Positions 10,219 to 19,248 of a stretch of DNA of 64,000 nt are shown one piece after another; within the stretch, counting starts at the first letter, position 1; each line of letters opens with the position of its first letter. This DNA comes from Rhineura floridana (taxonomy: Eukaryota; Chordata; Lepidosauria; Squamata; Rhineuridae), in the NCBI RefSeq assembly GCF_030035675.1, contig NC_084497.1, positions 28,071,955 through 28,135,954 of the forward strand. The letters run 5' to 3'. Made by a program: the position numbers and the translations under genes. The notes below the pieces were generated by a model, which ran no database searches, was not told the DNA's origin, and saw only the letters and a list, made by a program, of their open reading frames with translations.

Positions 10219-13200
10219 ATGGCAAGAATCGGAGATCTGCCTGAAGACCTCCTGCTGGATATCTTGTCTCTAGTCCCTATGAAGGACTTGGTTCTCAGTT
10301 GCCGGCAGGTTTCCACCCGCTGGCGAGACCTGGTGGACTTGCCGGTCCTGTGGAAGCGCATCTACCGACGGAAAAGCGACAACCGCGAGAAGCACGAGTC
10401 AAAGGCTGCCTTCATTTTCAGCCACCTGGAGAAGAACTTGATCAAGAATCCTTGCGGTGAAGGTGAGTCCCTGTTCGTCTGGGAGAGAGAGGGGAAAAAC
10501 TACTCCCAGACAGAAATCTGGTTCACAAGAGCCATTAGGAACATAGGACACTGCCTTACACTGGGTCAGACCATTGGTCCATCTAGCTTGATATTGTCTA
10601 CACTGACTGGCAGCTGCGGCTTTCTAGGAGTCTCCCAGTCCAACTTGGAGATGCCATTGGGGATTGAACCTGGGGCCTTCTGCATGCAAAGCAGGTGCTC
10701 TGCCACTGAGGTGCAGCTCATCAGAATAGCAGGTTAATGGGAGACTGCATATCTGAATTCTCCACCATGTAAAACAGCCTCCTTGTCTGTAGAAAGCAAG
10801 CATCTCAGAGCGGCTAGGCAAAACACTTGCTCTCTGACATGCTAGTTTTTTGTGTGCAGGGATGTAATTTCTTTTTTTATAAGAGGGGCCACTCAAATGC
10901 AGCATGCAGTTTCCCCACCTGTGCTCAAAAATGGTACTGCCCAAGGAGAGCCAGCCTGTGTAATATTTGTGAACGAGAGGATTGGCTTTTAGATGAGAGC
11001 AAACGAAAAAAATAATCGGCTGCATCCAGTGTTAATCCTACTCAGAGTCAACCCATTTAAATTAATGGACCTAAGCTAGTCATGCCTATGCATTTCAGTG
11101 GGTCTACTCGTGAGTAGGACTAACATTGGATCTAACCCTATGTTTCAGTGGAAAGTAAAAGCAGTTTCCCAGAAATTGAGAGACAGTGAGTGTGATGAAA
11201 CTAAGGGCAATGTTCATCAGTTTTATACCTAACTCTTGCAAAGAATTTTGGGAACTGCAGTTTGCTCCTGAGGATCCTCAGGTAGTGCTTCCTTGCCTCA
11301 CATGGGGAACTACAGATCCCGGATTCCCTGCTGGAAGAGGAAACAAGTGTTTAAAGTTGATTTAAATCAGCCATTATTAATATTTTTTAAAAAATAGTGT
11401 AGTAATGGCTGATTTACTACGGCCATACTACCCAGAACATGTCTTATCTCGTCTGATCTCAGAAGCTAAGCAGGGTCAGGCCTGGTTAGTACTTGGATGG
11501 GAGAGCGCCTGGGAATACCGGGTGCCGTAGGCGTAGAGGAAGGCAATAGGAAACCACCTCGGAATACCTCTTACCATGAAAACCCTATGAATACATCCAA
11601 AAAAGATTCATAGGGTCGCCATAAGTCCTAATCGACTTGAAGGCATATAACAACAACAATGGCTGATTTAAATCAATTTTAAACACTGCCCGATGGACAA
11701 CCTTCTTAAGACCATTGTAAGAGCCCTCCTGGATCAAGCCAAAGGAAGCCCATTTAATCTAGCTTCCTATTCTCACAGTGGCCAGCCAGAGGCCCCTTGT
11801 GGGAAGCCCGCAAGCAGAACTCAAGTATAACAGCACTCTCCCGTCCTGTACTTTTTTAAAAAAAGAATTAAATATGTATAAATCATTCGAGGACTGTTTA
11901 CGTTGTTTTGCATTTTTTTGTGTATAAAATATATATAATAAAATTAGATTTATTTAATACTGGCAACATTGTAACTGCCGTTCAGGAATTCTAAGAAACC
12001 AAAAAGTCAGTGCAGTTTTGAAAGGGTGGTCTCCAGCTAAGTCGCCTACACTTTCTGTCTCCTTCTCTTGCCTGGGATTAATCCTACCTGCACCTACTGA
12101 AATATTCTTGCACTGTCCCTTCCTGTTGTTGTTTTTTGCACAGAGGGCCTGGACTCCTGGGAAATCAAGAATCCTTCTGTTTTGTCTTTGGAGCGCCTAC
12201 CCTCCTTTGTATACAAGACACCCCCAGAGGTCCAGTGGAAAGTTAGAGAATTGTCCGCAGCAGATTCAGCAACACTCCAAATGAAGGACTACCTTCAGAG
12301 GAATTCTTATGTGAAAAATGGAAAAATCCCAGTTCAGCGGGTGAAGAAATGCTTTATTGCATATGACGGGTGAGGATTCTTCTGTCATTTGGAATCAAAT
12401 CCATTTAGAGATGAGCAGGGCTGTGGAGTCGGAGTCATGGAGTCAGAGTCAGAAGCAATTTTGGGTGGAGATGAAGTCGGAGTCGGAAGCAATTTTGGGT
12501 GGAGTCGGAGTCGGTAGAAATGTTCCGACTCCAGCTCCAAAATAAAATTAATATTTTAATATTAATATTATTTTCTTAATATTAATAAATTAATATACAT
12601 TTGCCATTTATGAAGGAGTCGGAGTTAAAGGTTTGACGTACCGACTCCATAGCCCTGGAGATGGGGAAAGGGAGTTTTCATTCCCCTCCCCCCTCCCTTG
12701 AGGCTTCTTGTGCCAACATTAAATTGAGCATTTGGGTAACCTCCCCCACCAAAGACAAATGTTAAAAAGCCACAATGCGGCAATCATAAGCAGGTAGATC
12801 AGGTTAGATCAACAAGTCCAATCAAATAAGTAAGTCATTTTTTTGGATAGACTAAAATCCATATAGCAACAAATTGCATGGCACTGTGATGTTTGTTTTA
12901 ATATTTTTTTTTTAAATTACCTTTCTAGCACAGTCTTCCTCTACCAAATCTACATGCAAAGTTGCTGTCAACTAACATTTACTCAGAGGAGACTCATTGA
13001 AATTAATTGAAGTAGTGTTAGCCATGATAATTCATTTCAGTGTTTCTGAAATTAAATGAAATTATATCTCTTCAAGTCAATTCCAATTTATGGCGATCCT
13101 ATAAATATTCATAGGGTTTTCATGGTAAGTGGTATTCAGAGGTGGTTTACCATTGCCTTCCTCTGATGGTGAGAGGCAGTGACTGGCCCAAGGTCACCCA

Positions 13201-15605
13201 GTGAGTTGATTGAATACAACCTACAGTCTCCTGTTTATTGTCAAAAAAGCCCTGTAAGGTAGTTTAAGGTGTGAGAAAATTACTTTTTCCAAGACTACCC
13301 AATAGGCTTTGAGACAGAGAACTTGGGTTTCTCAATTCTATGCCCAATGCTCTGACTGTTACACCGCACTGCCCCTCAGAAGGTGGTCAAACAGTGCAGA
13401 GGTGCATGGCTGGAGTGCTGCATTTGGCTTAGTGGGTCACATCTTGTCTGTGCATTTATTTATTTTTAAGTCCTGGCTCTGGAAGTGGATTTCAGGGCTC
13501 CTTCAGATGACCCATTTGTTCACTCTTCATCCTGATTTATTTGCACAAAGTTTACATGGAGGTTAGGCTATGCCTGGTCTTTATTGAGCATTCATTCTGA
13601 TTTGTCTACAGGGTGGTTATATGATGATGAATATTCATCCTGGTTTGCTTGAGGGGCGTTTACACATTTTCCCATTAATAATCCATTCATCCCACACTTT
13701 TCAGTGTCCCTGTCACTTTTCAGTCTTAAAAAGTTGGGTTGTTGTTTTTAAAAGGGGGGGGGCACAGTTTCTCTCCAGGATTTGGCCCGGAGTTGGCGAG
13801 TGCTGTTCCTCCTAAAACATACGGCCGGCCCAAATGATGGTGTTCCTTAATAGTTTTAATTTGTACCTCAGGCTCTGCGTCAAGGCTCAGCGCATCACCT
13901 TGAAGGATGAAGGCTACTGGGATGAGTTGATGGATGAGGGCAGGCCCACTATTGTGGTGAAGGATCGGTGAGTGCCAAATGGCCTGGCCTGGCCATCGGG
14001 AGAGGGATGTCAGAAGACAAAGGTCACAAGGGCTCTGTGAGGACAAATGGTCGGAAGTGGTCAGTGCATTGGACACAGAGGAGTGGGTCAGTTCGGACCT
14101 GAGCTTCAGGACTGTGGACAGTTCCTGAAATGATCTGTGGGTTGGACACAGAGGAAGCTGCCTTATACTTAGACCCATTGGTCCATCTACCTCAGTACTG
14201 TCTACACTAACTGGCAGCAGCTCTCCAGGGTTTCAGGCAGGGATCCTTTCCCAGCCTTACCTGGAGATGTCGGAGAACTGAACCTGAGACCTTCTGAATG
14301 CAAGGCAGATGCTCTACGATTGAGCTAGGGCCTGGGCTTCAGGACCATGGACAGTTGGGTTGGGCCACTGTGGGAGCACATTGTCAGCTATGGAAGTGTC
14401 CATGGTCCTGAAGTCCAGATCCAATCCATCCCACTCCTCTATGTCCAACCCACTGACCGATTCAGGGACCTGGGCTTCAGGACCATGGACACTTCCAGAG
14501 CTGAAAAACGTGCTCCCAGAGTGGTCCAACCCATCCTGAGCCCTAATATACATGTGCAGGCCTTGAATACTCAGTCAAGTCCTACCTTGCCAGCATAAGA
14601 ACTGCCTCCTTTGAGGATGGGCTGGAGCACCAAGATCTTCTCTTTCAGTCACCATTTTGGTGAAGGCTGGTTGCCCAAATTGATATTCTCTCCCTCCCTC
14701 CCTCCCTCCCTCCCCCCCTCCCTCTCCCCAAATAGCTTTTATAATTCCAGAGGCTTTCATTACCAAATGAGTGTGAAGCTGTTGTCTGCAGACTCTGAAG
14801 TCCTTAGGGAACGTGACTCTTATCAACCTTGTCTATGGAATACACCACCGTTTGCAACAATTCCTTCTTTAAGAAAAAACACAAAACGCACCTTTCAAAC
14901 AGCACTAGGGCAGTGGTGTGAGGTAAGCTAAGCCACTGGGTGGAAAGTGCAACCTGGCTGAAATGGTTCCCGAGAGGGATACTTGCTCTAGGACAGGGGT
15001 TGCCAAGATGGCATACATGGGCACACATGTGCCCACAGAGGCCTTCCCTGATGCGCAAAGGTCCTCTCCTCTACCCCCTCCCCCGCTAAAATTAGATTTG
15101 AAAGAAGAATTGTATCGTATCCAATAGGAAGAGGTGGGGGGGGTGTCCAGAACATGTTATCTGGTAGGCAAAGATGCCCACGGGCCCAAAATGGTTGTCA
15201 GTGCTTTCTCTAATTCAGCCCAACAGCCCCCTCTTTTTTCTGTCTCACCTTCAGGCTTTGTTCACCTTTTACAACTGCCCTCCCGGGGTCCGCCACATCC
15301 TCTTTGAGCACGAAGGCTCAAACAGAAACCCCCAGAAATACGGGGGCAGAGTAAGGATCACTCAAAGCAGCATCACTCTTGGCCCACATCCATGCGAGAG
15401 AGACCTGGATATTGATGCTCTTAAGTTACATTGGCTGGAGAGAGGCTGCAAGGCTAACCCTTGGTGTGTGGAACCCAAATTGAGTGACATCACTCTTGGC
15501 CCACATCATTGGGAGGAAAGCTATGATGATGACTATGATGACTACCACAGTGATCCCGACTCTAACAGCAGTGACGATTTCTGGAACAACTACTGGAGCG
15601 ATTAG
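10219..15605 (+). CDS. Divergent F-box/FBA-domain protein (FBXO2/6/44 family paralogue), 362 aa
   Basis: Coding exons: 10219-10462, 12144-12369, 13872-13967, 14751-14922 and 15255-15605. All have GT/AG borders, and the phases (1, 2, 2, 0) are identical to those of the neighbouring gene at 19249-23588. The F-box at residues ~4-48 (IGDLPEDLLLDIL) is well kept, so SKP1 binding and an SCF ubiquitin-ligase role are likely. The FBA domain (~82-290) is strongly altered. Exon 2's linker is shorter than usual and exon 3 is about 33 codons longer. The usual KDW is KDR (R189). The strand carrying the YW glycan-pocket pair in FBXO2 reads NPQKYGG (272-277). Past the domain, two 39-codon units start with ITLGPH (286 and 325); the second is Asp-rich. 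Human synteny puts FBXO44 here, but the sequence is too diverged to assign it. N-glycan binding is probably lost. It could be an early pseudogene, but five open exons argue against that. Confidence 0.8.
10530..10730 (-). mobile_element. tRNA-derived SINE with CR1-like tail (SINE-C)
   Basis: Near full length on the minus strand. It carries a tRNA-like head (ctcagtggcagagcacctgc, then ggttcaatcccc), the body, and a tail ending in the aggcagtgtcctatgttcct type. It lies in intron 2 of the first F-box gene, directly after the coding exon. Confidence 0.75.
11024..11146. repeat. Palindromic MITE (type P2)
   Basis: Terminal phrases 'ctgcatccagtgttaatcct' and 'aggactaacattggatctaa' are inverted copies. 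The inner arms are 'cccatttaaattaatgg' and 'atgcatttcagtgggtc'. The family is abundant in the window (21364-21485, 22503-22626, 23110-23222, 32372-32460, 53739-53861, 55385-55490). Confidence 0.7.
11200..11372. repeat. Type P3 MITE fragment
   Basis: It contains 'aagaattttgggaactgcag' and 'gaactacagatcccggattc', inverted copies typical of the P3 family at 7345-7677. Shorter than the full element. Confidence 0.5.
11417..11657 (+). mobile_element. 5S rRNA-derived SINE with Bov-B tail
   Basis: The first ~115 bp are recognisably 5S rRNA. They include the internal control region ('agaagctaagcagggtc' and 'gtacttggatgggagagcgc', with ctgggaataccgggtgc). A unique body follows, then the tail 'cctaatcgacttgaaggca' plus CAA repeats, matching the Bov-B 3' end. 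Perfect 13-bp target duplications (aatggctgattta) lie at 11404-11416 and 11658-11670. It split a palindrome in intron 2 of the first F-box gene. It is a SINE, not a working 5S gene: the 5S part is diverged and fused to a tail. Confidence 0.92.
11705..11850 (-). mobile_element. CR1 LINE 3' fragment (second CR1 subfamily)
   Basis: The reverse-strand phrases 'ctcacagtggccagccagag', 'gggaagcccgcaagcag' and 'aacagcactctcccgtcctg' match the 3' region of the large CR1 at 59960-64000. Confidence 0.7.
12416..12657. mobile_element. hAT-type non-autonomous DNA transposon
   Basis: The terminal inverted repeats are cagggctgtggagtcgg and its complement (ccgactccatagccctg). They are flanked by an 8-bp target duplication, gagatgag/gagatggg (7 of 8 match, 12408-12415 and 12658-12665), as expected for hAT elements. 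The interior is AT-rich and non-coding. It lies 46 bp after a coding exon of the first F-box gene. Confidence 0.85.
13060..13213 (-). mobile_element. tRNA-derived CORE-type SINE with Bov-B tail (SINE-A), 5'-truncated
   Basis: The Bov-B-like tail (cttcaagtcaattccaattt, minus orientation) and the CORE phrase (actggcccaaggtcacccag) are present. The tRNA head is missing or very short. A further tRNA-SINE relic follows to about 13376 (caccgcactgcccc). Confidence 0.65.
14150..14330 (-). mobile_element. tRNA-derived SINE with CR1-like tail (SINE-C)
   Basis: Minus strand. It shows the tail 'acagaggaagctgcctta', the body 'ctggcagcagctctccaggg' and the head 'cagatgctctacgattgagc'. It lies in the intron after coding exon 13872-13967. 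Confidence 0.7.
14690..14727 (+). repeat. (CCCT)n simple repeat
   Basis: A pyrimidine tract of CCCT units ends about 23 bp before the acceptor of coding exon 14751-14922, so it may double as that exon's polypyrimidine tract. Confidence 0.8.
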
Positions 15606-16030
15606 TGGTAAAGAGGTACCATTTGGAGCACCTTCATTCTCTTCCTCCCCCCCACACACACACACCTGCACAGTTGTGGTTCCAGTTATAGATGTCCTTT
15701 GCTTCTCTCGACCTGTATGTTTTGCAGACACTGTCTCTTTACACATATATGAGCCACAAGCATGTCTGAATATGAAAGCAAGGCAGAGCAGGGCTTTCAG
15801 GATCTTGAGAGATAGGCCAGCTAGGAGGTGAATTCAGTGGAGGCAGGAGTGGTCCGTTGGGGCTAGTGGGCCACCAGCTCCAATGCGTGGCTGGAAGCTG
15901 ACTCTTTCTTTTAAATCGAGATAGAGGACATATTGCTGAGAAAAAGAATTTTTTTGTCTGAGTAGCAAAATGTCCTCTATCTCAATTAGACTCTGAACCA
16001 CTGAATGAATAAAAACAAGAACTCACTTGT
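15606..16030 (+). other. 3' UTR and poly(A) signal of the first F-box gene
   Basis: After the TAG at 15603-15605 the first canonical AATAAA is at 16008-16013, giving a ~420-nt 3' UTR. The UTR contains the hairpin annotated at 15914-15987. Confidence 0.6.
15914..15987 (+). other. Near-perfect 74-nt hairpin in a 3' UTR
   Basis: Arms 15914-15937 and 15964-15987 are 24 nt each and pair at 22 of 24 positions (core gagatagaggacat / atgtcctctatctc). The 26-nt middle can pair further (gagaaaaa with tttttgtctg), leaving a very small loop. The size and shape resemble a microRNA precursor, but equally a minimal palindromic transposon. Confidence 0.6.
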
Positions 16031-16097
16031 GCTTAGTGCATGGATGAGATTTCGACTGCCATCTCCTGAATTGCTTGACCTTTTGACGTTGACAGAA

Positions 16098-16222
16098 TAT
16101 ATATTTGTTACATTTATATCCCACCTTTCCTCCAAGGAGGTCAAGGTGTTTTTCCCCTCCTCCCCATTTTGTCCTCACAACAATCCTGTGAGGAAAGTTA
16201 GCCAAGAGAACAGTTTCCAAGC
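16098..16222 (-). mobile_element. CORE-type SINE with L2 tail (SINE-B), partial
   Basis: Minus strand. The L2-like tail region (ttatatcccacctttcctcc) and the 'cctcacaacaatcctgtgag' segment are present. The tRNA head is lost at the junction with the LTR-like block that follows. Confidence 0.7.
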
Positions 16223-16715
16223 GGTTCCTTTCCTAAGTTAAGAAGCAAGGTTCTTTGTTCTCTGGATGGACCAATCTGCATACATCAGGATATGGTCGAG
16301 AGTAATCCGGTTGCTATGGGAACTCTTTCAGGAGACCCCCATCCCTCATCATCCTGGAGCCAAGAAGAGGCTTGTGTAGCTAGTTAGTCTGAAGTGAATC
16401 TGGGATGGGAAGCTGTAAAGACACACGGAGAGGCCTGCTCTGTGTTGCTGAATCCCAAAGCTACAGCTTTGGAGAACTCCCCTAGAAACCTGATGGGGAA
16501 GTAAGATCTGTTGGACTGCTAATGCTGAGAACCCCTCCATCTTATGCTCAGGTTGTATATATGCGCAAATAAACCATATATTCTAAGACGCCATAGCCTC
16601 CCCGACCTTCATTCCAAGGAAAACAAACCGCGGGTAAGTGCAGGAACCCCTGGAAGTCTCACACTGCTTGGCGACTGGGGTGTGCATAACCATATTTTCA
16701 GTATGATTGGCATGG
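16218..16715 (+). mobile_element. LTR-like fossil, second copy
   Basis: It matches about 6588-7080 at roughly 94% by eye (about 28 differences in ~495 positions). It includes the TATA-like stretch, the AATAAA (near 16569) and the short region beyond. It stands about 1.3 kb upstream of the second F-box promoter. Looks like a solitary LTR-type remnant; broken; family undetermined. Confidence 0.4.
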
Positions 16716-16869
16716 GCACATCATATGTGATGCTGTCTTGCTCTCAGAGGAGCCATTGGGCTGGAACTAATTAAATGCCTTCTCGTAGAGGTCACTCCGC
16801 TAGAGATTTGGGGGAGGGAGACTGGTTGTGGGGTGCGGGCCCCCAGCTGCTTTTATTATTATTTTCCAT

Positions 16870-17030
16870 TGCCATCGTTTATTTATTTATTTGTTATTTA
16901 ATTTGTATCCCACCCTTCCTCCCAGCAGGAGCCAGGGTGGCAAATAAAGCACTAAAAACACTTTAAAACATCATAAAAACAGATCTTAAAATACATTAAT
17001 GCAAAACAGCGTTAAAAACACTCATGTGGG
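16870..17030 (-). mobile_element. L2-like LINE 3' end
   Basis: On the minus strand it shows the L2-type tail: 'tttgtatcccacccttcctc', 'gcaggagccagggtggcaaa', and then A-rich 3' sequence with 'aaaacatcataaaaacag'. A short 5'-truncated copy. Confidence 0.65.
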
Positions 17031-17094
17031 AGTGTTGCCCGCAAACGACCCTTTTGACTGGAGAAAAGGTGTTGTGGAACTTGAAGGGGACAGT

Positions 17095-17690
17095 CGTGAG
17101 AAGAACGTATGAAGAGCGCTGCGGTTGGATCAAGCCAAAGGCCCACCTAGACCAACATGCTGTTCTTGCAGTAGCCAACCAAATGCCCCCATGGGAAGCC
17201 TGCAAACAGGACCTGAGCGCAACAGCGATTCCCGCACTCGCAATCCCCAGCAACCATAGGGCTGTTGCTCAGTGGTAAAGCATCTTCCTGCACGCAGAAG
17301 GTCCCAGATTCAATTCCTGGCACCTCCAAATAGGCTTGGAAGAGACTCCTGCCTTAAACCCTAGAAAGCCACTGCCAGCCAGTGTAGACGATTCTGAGCT
17401 AGATGGACCAGTGGTCTGACTCACAGCTTCTTATGTGCCTAACCGTTATTCAGAAGTAGAACATTGTCATCTAATACATAGCCACTGATAGCCTTCTCTT
17501 CCTCCATGGATGTGTCTGATCCTCTTTTAAAGCCCTCAGAGTCGGTAGCCATCGCTGCATCTTGTGGGAGCAAATCCCATCGCTTAACTCCTTCCTTTTG
17601 TCTGTCCTGAATCTTTTGTGGTCACAGCAGTGCAGTGATATGATAACAGAGTAGATCAAAGTTTCTCTTGGGGATTCAGGCGTGACCTTC
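17095..17690 (-). mobile_element. CR1 LINE 3' fragment split by a SINE
   Basis: The two CR1 pieces (about 17095-17262 and 17440-17690) match the 3' part of the CR1 at the right edge. They include 'ttgtgggagcaaatcccat' and 'ccttttgtctgtcctgaatc'. A SINE-C element (+) occupies 17262-17440, with head 'gctcagtggtaaagcatctt' and B-box 'agattcaattcctgg'. Confidence 0.75.
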
Positions 17691-17824
17691 CTGTTTTTAA
17701 CTTTTCTGATTGAGCAAAGCAAGAACTGGGATCTGAGGTCCGCATTGTGTGATCTGGAGATCAGAATGAAGTTTTCCCCTCCAGTCGCAGGGCATACTTT
17801 TAAAATAAAATAATAATAAATAAA

Positions 17825-18187
17825 TGTATAGCGCTGCTAAGGCTATCAAGGGAATGGATGAACGGCTTCCCTGGGCTGAACCGGAACCCCCGCCCTCAAC
17901 AATCAGTTGATAAAATGGTGCACCTCTATTACTTTTTATCTCTATGTTGCCCTGCCGGGATTTCCCTTCAGCGCCCTGCCCGGGAGGAAGGACGGCCTCT
18001 GCTGATTGGCCGAGCCTGTCCAGGAGGGGCGGGGCGCCGGGTAGGATTTCCCCGGCTTGCCATTTTATATATTTTTGCAAGCAGCTGCCTGCTTATTTTT
18101 TCTTTTTGCATCTCCTTTTTTTGCAACTGGTGGCTCTTCGGAGCAGAGACTCCTTTGCCTTTCCTCTGCTGCTTTCCCAGCACAGAG
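17825..18187 (+). promoter_or_regulatory. Duplicated promoter and non-coding exon 1 of the second F-box gene
   Basis: Same organisation as 7678-8029: an inverted CCAAT box (attgg, 18005-18009), a TATA-like stretch (18063-18072) and a donor (cagag|gtaagt at 18188). By eye it has about 13 differences in 300 bp from the other copy, far fewer than in the coding exons. Homology starts at 'tatagcgctgctaagg' and fades just after the donor. Confidence 0.65.
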
Positions 18188-18254
18188 GTAAGTCCCCGGA
18201 GGGTTGGGGGCTTTTGGGGGGGGAGCTCTCTCTGGGCAAGGGGAGGCGGATCAG

Positions 18255-18420
18255 GGCTCCTTTGCTTTGCAGACAGGTTCCCAGGTTCAAATCCAGGTAG
18301 GGCTGGCGAAGAATCCTGCCTGCTACCCTGGAGAGCCGCTGCCGGTCAGTGTCGACAACACCGGCCTAGATAAACCAGCGGCATGACTCAGTGGAGGGCA
18401 ACTTCCTGTGCTCGTCTGCA
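18255..18420 (+). mobile_element. tRNA-derived SINE with CR1-like tail (SINE-C), diverged
   Basis: Phrases 'ccaggttcaaatccaggtag', 'ggagagccgctgccggtcag' and 'aacttcctgtgctcgtc' match the SINE-C body and tail. The tRNA head is truncated. It lies in intron 1 of the second F-box gene. Confidence 0.6.
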
Positions 18421-19248
18421 GGAGCTGGAAATGCTGTTTAATAATCCTGACTGCTGCATTAAAAACTGGCTGCATTTGGGGCTCTGAAACACGTGACGAC
18501 CCCAGACAGGGGGCTGTTGTGAGATGCCTTTTGTCAGCCATCCGCAGCAGTAACTGAACTGGACATTACGGAGTTGCCAAGAGGCATTCCCTCTCATGCC
18601 ATATGTGCAGCAGCATCTGTGAGCTTGTTTCAGACATCTTACGAAGGCATCTCTTTTTTTAGCCCAGGAGTCTGCCCACACAACACACACACAAACACAA
18701 CTAGCTCCTCTTGAGTTGTGTGGTTTACTAATACAGGATTATATTTTTGAGCTGGCATAACCCTCTCTCCCCCTGCCCCCAAATATGGCGATAATCAGCT
18801 TTTAAAATAAAGTTTCCACACCCAAAATGACGTGAGTTTCATAAAGTAGGAAGTGAAGTGCCTGACATCTGCCCTTCACTTTCGCTTGGTCAGAAGGACA
18901 GAGAACGCAAGCGCTGTGCGGTCACAGCTCTGCTCCAGTCTTTGATTTCAAATGCACACAAAATCCCTCAACAAAGAAGATTCCCATCGCTGCAGTTAAC
19001 CTGTTATCTCCCTGCAACTGATGTCTTCCCTCCACAGGCATGTGAGCCCAAGAGAGACTCACCTGGCGCCTTTTTTGTGGTCTTTTCAGCGACCGGTTGA
19101 AAAACCCGTCGAAAGGAACAGGCCGGACCAGCTTGTGAATTAACTCAAGTGGGTTTACTCTGAGCAAAGTTTACGTGTATCTGTTTCTTTTCCTCTCTCT
19201 TTGCTTTAGGTCTCCTTTGCAGCCGGCTGAGGACCTTTCCAAAGTCCG

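Noticed and set aside
11417-11530. 5S ribosomal RNA gene
   Set aside because: The 5S-like part is diverged, fused to a unique body and Bov-B tail, and flanked by 13-bp target duplications, so it is a SINE. The same holds for 26204-26448.
10219-15605. Calling the first F-box gene a pseudogene
   Set aside because: All five exons are open, splice sites are canonical and phases are kept; divergence alone does not show loss of function.
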